From Suillus spraguei (taxonomy: Eukaryota; Basidiomycota; Agaricomycetes; Boletales; Suillaceae): DNA of 64,000 bases. Numbering within the stretch: position 1 is the stretch's first letter; each line of letters starts with the position of its first letter. Shown here in pieces: positions 60,876 to 64,000 of this stretch. The notes under the pieces were generated by a model. The model worked only from the letters and a program-made list of their open reading frames with translations, did no database searches and was not told where the DNA came from. Made by a program: the position numbers and the translations under genes. The stretch covers positions 62,001 through 126,000 of the forward strand of contig JABCPU010000003.1 of the NCBI GenBank assembly GCA_016800925.1, read 5' to 3'.

Positions 60876-63226
60876 TTAAGCGTCCGAATCGTCGGTTGAT
60901 CCATCAGCATCTTTATCCTGGCCATCAGATACACCTTCTTGTGTACCACTTGGCCCAGCGTCTCCAGGCTCTGGATCCACCGACTCATCGATGTTTGCCG
61001 CGCTGGTAACTTTTCGTTTACGTGCTGCTGAAGCAGGAGGAAGTTGAGCTTTCTTGACACGAAGGATATCCATGATTTCTGCGATAGAATAAGCAATAAC
61101 CACTCGGTAGTCCTTGGAGAACAAACCTTGGTGGGTCATGTCTTCGTAACCCTTAATTCCTCTCTTCATCGTCAACCAACGTCGTTGGAGCGAGTGAGCA
61201 CTCCATAAATTCCAATCTGAATCGGGCAGCGTCTTCCAGTCGATCTCAGTATCATCCCTAACGTTCATGGAGTCGACCCTATTAACATAAATAAGCATAT
61301 AGAAACCGACAGGAGACTGCCGCCGTACTTATGCACCAAGATATAGGCATCTTGAGCGCTCCAACGTGGTTTTTGTCCTTCATTTTTAACGGTTTTGCTC
61401 AGCGAATCTGTCCTGCAGGAAGAGTTAAAATTATACATATCGCATATCAAAGGCGCTGACCATTTAATTCGACACTGTTGTCTGCCGCGCCTATTCCCCA
61501 TCCTGTCGCTCACTTTACCCCAGAACACATCGTTGTCAAAATCCTTGCCCTGTTGGATCGTCATCTCCGTGACAATTGCCGTCAGCTCTTCCTCTTCTTC
61601 CTTTGTCCACACGCCCGTCACCCGGACTTCTCGATTGGCGATGTGATTGCGATAACGGTCACGACAATCGGAGGACATTCGACCCACGATCTCGCTCACT
61701 TTTTCCCATTGTTGACCAAGGTCCGCAACGGCTCTGACAACAAGCATACGAAACGTTGAATGAATGAAGGTGGCGGAAATAACATACTGTTTTAGCACTG
61801 CATCTTCTTCAGGCATCCATTTGCCTTGCTGCTTCTTCGGATGAAACGCCCTGCGAACGTGGTGATAAACAGCAATGATAGGGCGCAGAGCGAGAGCGGA
61901 AGCTAATCGAGATCTTAAGACTAGACCGACATTTCATACGGCACGAGGAAACCCACTAATTTCCGACCAGAACGCATTGTCTTTGCCTTTCTCGTTCTTT
62001 TGGAAAATGATGTCCTGGAGCTGATCATTTGTAAGACCTCTACCCTGTCATCCATTGAGTATTCTCATCGACAAGTGTTATAAATAGCGAACCGCTTTGA
62101 ATGCTTCGATAGCGGCCCGAAGTTGTTCCTCTTCAATTGCAGAAAATTTTCCCTTCTTGTAAACGAGACCTATTATAAAAAATTAGCAATGATCCACTAC
62201 CTCTGGAAATTGCCTGCCTTGTGTCTTAACCATTTCGGCCAGTTTTGTTGCGTTCATCCACTTGTTAGCCAACATGTGAGCGTGATCTGGATTGCCATGA
62301 TCAGGTCCCGGAAGGCTCATGTCCAAAACACGTTTGTGGCTTGTCTTCGTCGACTTGGGAGCGGTATTCAAGATTACTCCCGATGAAGAAGGTGGCTGTC
62401 CCATCGGTTGAGGCGGTGGTTGTGGGTGCATGTTAGAATGACCAGGCAGAGGCGGGATAAACCCTGGGGGAACACCAAGAGGTACATTAGCCGCCGCCGC
62501 CGCATCACCCAGCGTCTTCAATACCCCGGCAAGTTTGGACATGTCAAGCTCTTGCAATGCGCGAAGAATTTCATCATTTGACGCCAATTGGACGTCGGGG
62601 AGGGGAAACCCCAGGTTGGGAAGAACATTTGCAGGATGTGATGAAGGCTGACCGTACGGATGTGCTGGAGAAGGAAAGGGGAAATTCATGGGAGAATACG
62701 TCATGTAAGGAGGTGAGGGGTGATCATGCTGTAGATTTGGCATGATATGATGATCCTGGTAAGAAGAATGCGCCTGGTACGGTGAAACATCCAGGTGCTG
62801 CGCATCTGCTGTAGCAGATGCAGCAGCAACGACAGCATTTAGAAAATCGACTGAGCTTGTTGAATGGGTCTCTGGTGCTTCTTCCACTAATTGAGGAGTG
62901 AGAGTGTCAACAGTGTTTTGTACGACCTCCTTTGCCTTCCCCTTGTCGATCTTTCTCTTTTTCTTCATTTTATCCTTCTCCACCTCGACATTTTGCTCAC
63001 TGACTTGCACAGATAAGACGTTGATATCGTCAGTGTTTTTCTTTCGCTTCTGCTTCTGAGACCCGTCTACTGAGATTCCACTGGTCGAATCATTACGAGC
63101 GCGTTTCTTTTTCGACTGGTTGTCCTGGGATTGCGTAAATGCATCATTGACTTCGCCGACGGCCTGTTGCAGGGCTCGCTGAATATCGGATGAAAGGCTT
63201 GGGGTTTGATGAACCTGGGCCGCCAT
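60876..63226 (-). CDS. REB1: REB1/TTF1-type Myb DNA-binding protein
   Basis: Fission yeast Reb1 and mammalian TTF-I bind rDNA to stop Pol I and block replication forks; budding yeast Reb1 is a general regulatory factor. The N-terminus (MAAQVHQTPSL...) contains a basic KKKRARN segment (putative nuclear signal) and a His/Pro/Gln-rich spacer. The helical entry HMLANKWMNATKLAEMVK is followed by three Myb-like repeats: GKWMPEEDAVLKQ...WEKVSEIVGRMSSDCRDRYRN; GVWTKEEEEELTAIV...FWGKVSDRMGNRRGRQQCRIKW; PRWSAQDAYILVHK...IDWKTLPDSDW...SLQRRWLTMK. A Ser/Asp-rich acidic tail ends the protein. Seven or so introns interrupt the gene. ATG is at 63226. Confidence 0.88.
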
Positions 63227-63363
63227 GCTTTAGGTGCTTTAGGGTGGGCCGACGAGATGGATGAGGGCAAGCAGCATCCGGAGCTCTACCGGAGGTTACG
63301 TCCTACTGGAGCAGCATCCCGGCGGAACAATACCGAGAATCTACTAAATATATTTGGTGTCCG
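63227..63363. promoter_or_regulatory. REB1 promoter / CCDC97 3' flank
   Basis: This 137-bp gap separates the CCDC97 stop codon and the REB1 start on the same strand. No specific motif is recognised. Confidence 0.35.
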
Positions 63364-64000
63364 TCAATCATCATCGTCGAACCACCGCTCTTCTGCATCT
63401 CTATCATCTTCCACATCGAGCCACTCATCCCAGTCAACTGAATCATAATCTGCTCCCTGACAATAAATTTCTTCGAGTTGGCTTTTCATGCGGAGTGACA
63501 AACTCACTTCAAGCAATCCATATATGAACCGTTCCCTTATGCGTCTCTCAAAATACGCCTGGGCCTCTTCTGGAGATTCAGACTCTTGAATTTCAGAAAC
63601 CTCGCCTTCTTCACTATCACTTTCCTCTTCCGGGACAAAATCATCGTTCGCCTGCGTTCTCCGAATAATTCGTACTCTTTCCACTTCTCGTTCCTCCTCC
63701 ATGTCACCGAGTAACTTGGCCAGGTTGCCTACCTGCTGTTCTGCACCACCTAGGAAACTCATTCTTGCCCACTCCTGCTCCTCCTTCCGTTCTTCTTGTC
63801 CTCTTTGCTCTCTACCCTGCCACAGTGTTGGCCAGATGTTTCGGGCAACCGCGAAACTCAGAGACCGTGGCCTTGATTCAGTAAATTTCAGTCTTCGATT
63901 GCGTATCTCAGTAATCGCTGTTCGCTGTTTCGGCGTTGTGACGAGCGAGAACCGCTGTATGATGTTGGGGGGTAGCTCGTGTAAATGTCTTTTCAAAAAC
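63364..64000 (-). CDS. CCDC97: CCDC97-like protein (DUF2052), 5' part outside the window
   Basis: The gene runs off the right edge; the first visible residues are RHLHELPPNIIQRFSLVTTPKQRTA, with no ATG inside the window, then NRRLKFTE, a Glu-rich helix, and the C-terminal core AQAYFERRIRERFIYGLLEGADYDSVDW with an acidic end (FDDDD, TGA 63364-63366). That core is characteristic of the CCDC97 domain (DUF2052), found in a protein associated with the SF3B splicing factor in mammals. A 51-nt intron (63457-63507) has no in-frame stop and a length divisible by three, so its retention would only insert 17 residues. Confidence 0.72.
   Translation of the reverse strand, partial: FLKRHLHELPPNIIQRFSLVTTPKQRTAITEIRNRRLKFTESRPRSLSFAVARNIWPTLWQGREQRGQEERKEEQEWARMSFLGGAEQQVGNLAKLLGDMEEEREVERVRIIRRTQANDDFVPEEESDSEEGEVSEIQESESPEEAQAYFERRIRERFIYGLLEVSLSLRMKSQLEEIYCQGADYDSVDWDEWLDVEDDRDAEERWFDDDD

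Overview
The window is nuclear DNA from a filamentous basidiomycete, most likely a mushroom-forming Agaricomycete. Genes are dense on both strands, carry many 44-65 nt GT-AG introns, and sit behind short CT-rich promoters. The proteins include long Ser/Pro-rich regions and families typical of these fungi. I see no viral, bacterial, CRISPR or secondary-metabolite locus. Most genes are single-copy housekeeping or signalling genes, so this looks like ordinary core chromosome, not an accessory island.

Layout. 1-2.7 kb: 3' end of EMC10, a gene-poor stretch with a TA-flanked 42-bp inverted-repeat element (MITE-like, holding a transposase-like first exon), then a GNAT acetyltransferase. 3.3-11.4 kb: PRM10-like ThrE-family transporter, FRS2 (cytosolic PheRS alpha) divergent from PEX2, a tRNA-His, and a BRCT-only protein resembling the REV1 N-terminus. 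11.5-16.5 kb: folylpolyglutamate synthase and an EF-hand MscS channel. 17-24.8 kb: an SLX4-like protein with an apparent frameshift, divergent from importin KAP120; a four-TM protein; a doubtful small gene. 25-36 kb: VPS52, EFR3, an uncharacterised coiled-coil protein divergent from RPN11, and mitochondrial ribosomal protein bS18m. 36.5-48.3 kb: the RIM15/Greatwall kinase with PAS, zinc finger and receiver domains; a UIM protein; THOC7 convergent with tRNase Z; and a second tRNA-His lying in the tRNase Z promoter. 48.6-64 kb: two tandem RhoGEF genes, a GRR1-like LRR protein without a recognisable F-box, the Myb protein REB1, and the 5'-truncated CCDC97-like gene.

The genes do not form one pathway. 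Loose themes are membrane trafficking and signalling (VPS52, EFR3, RIM15, RhoGEFs, MscS), ubiquitin and proteasome (RPN11, PEX2, UIM protein, GRR1-like) and RNA or translation (FRS2, tRNase Z, tRNA-His, THOC7, bS18m, CCDC97).

Exon joins were checked by reading frame where coordinates are given: PRM10, PEX2, the BRCT protein, RPN11, RIM15, the UIM gene and THOC7 all sum to whole codons. Other gene spans run from start to stop codon and include introns. Names rest on motif recognition, not on database searches.
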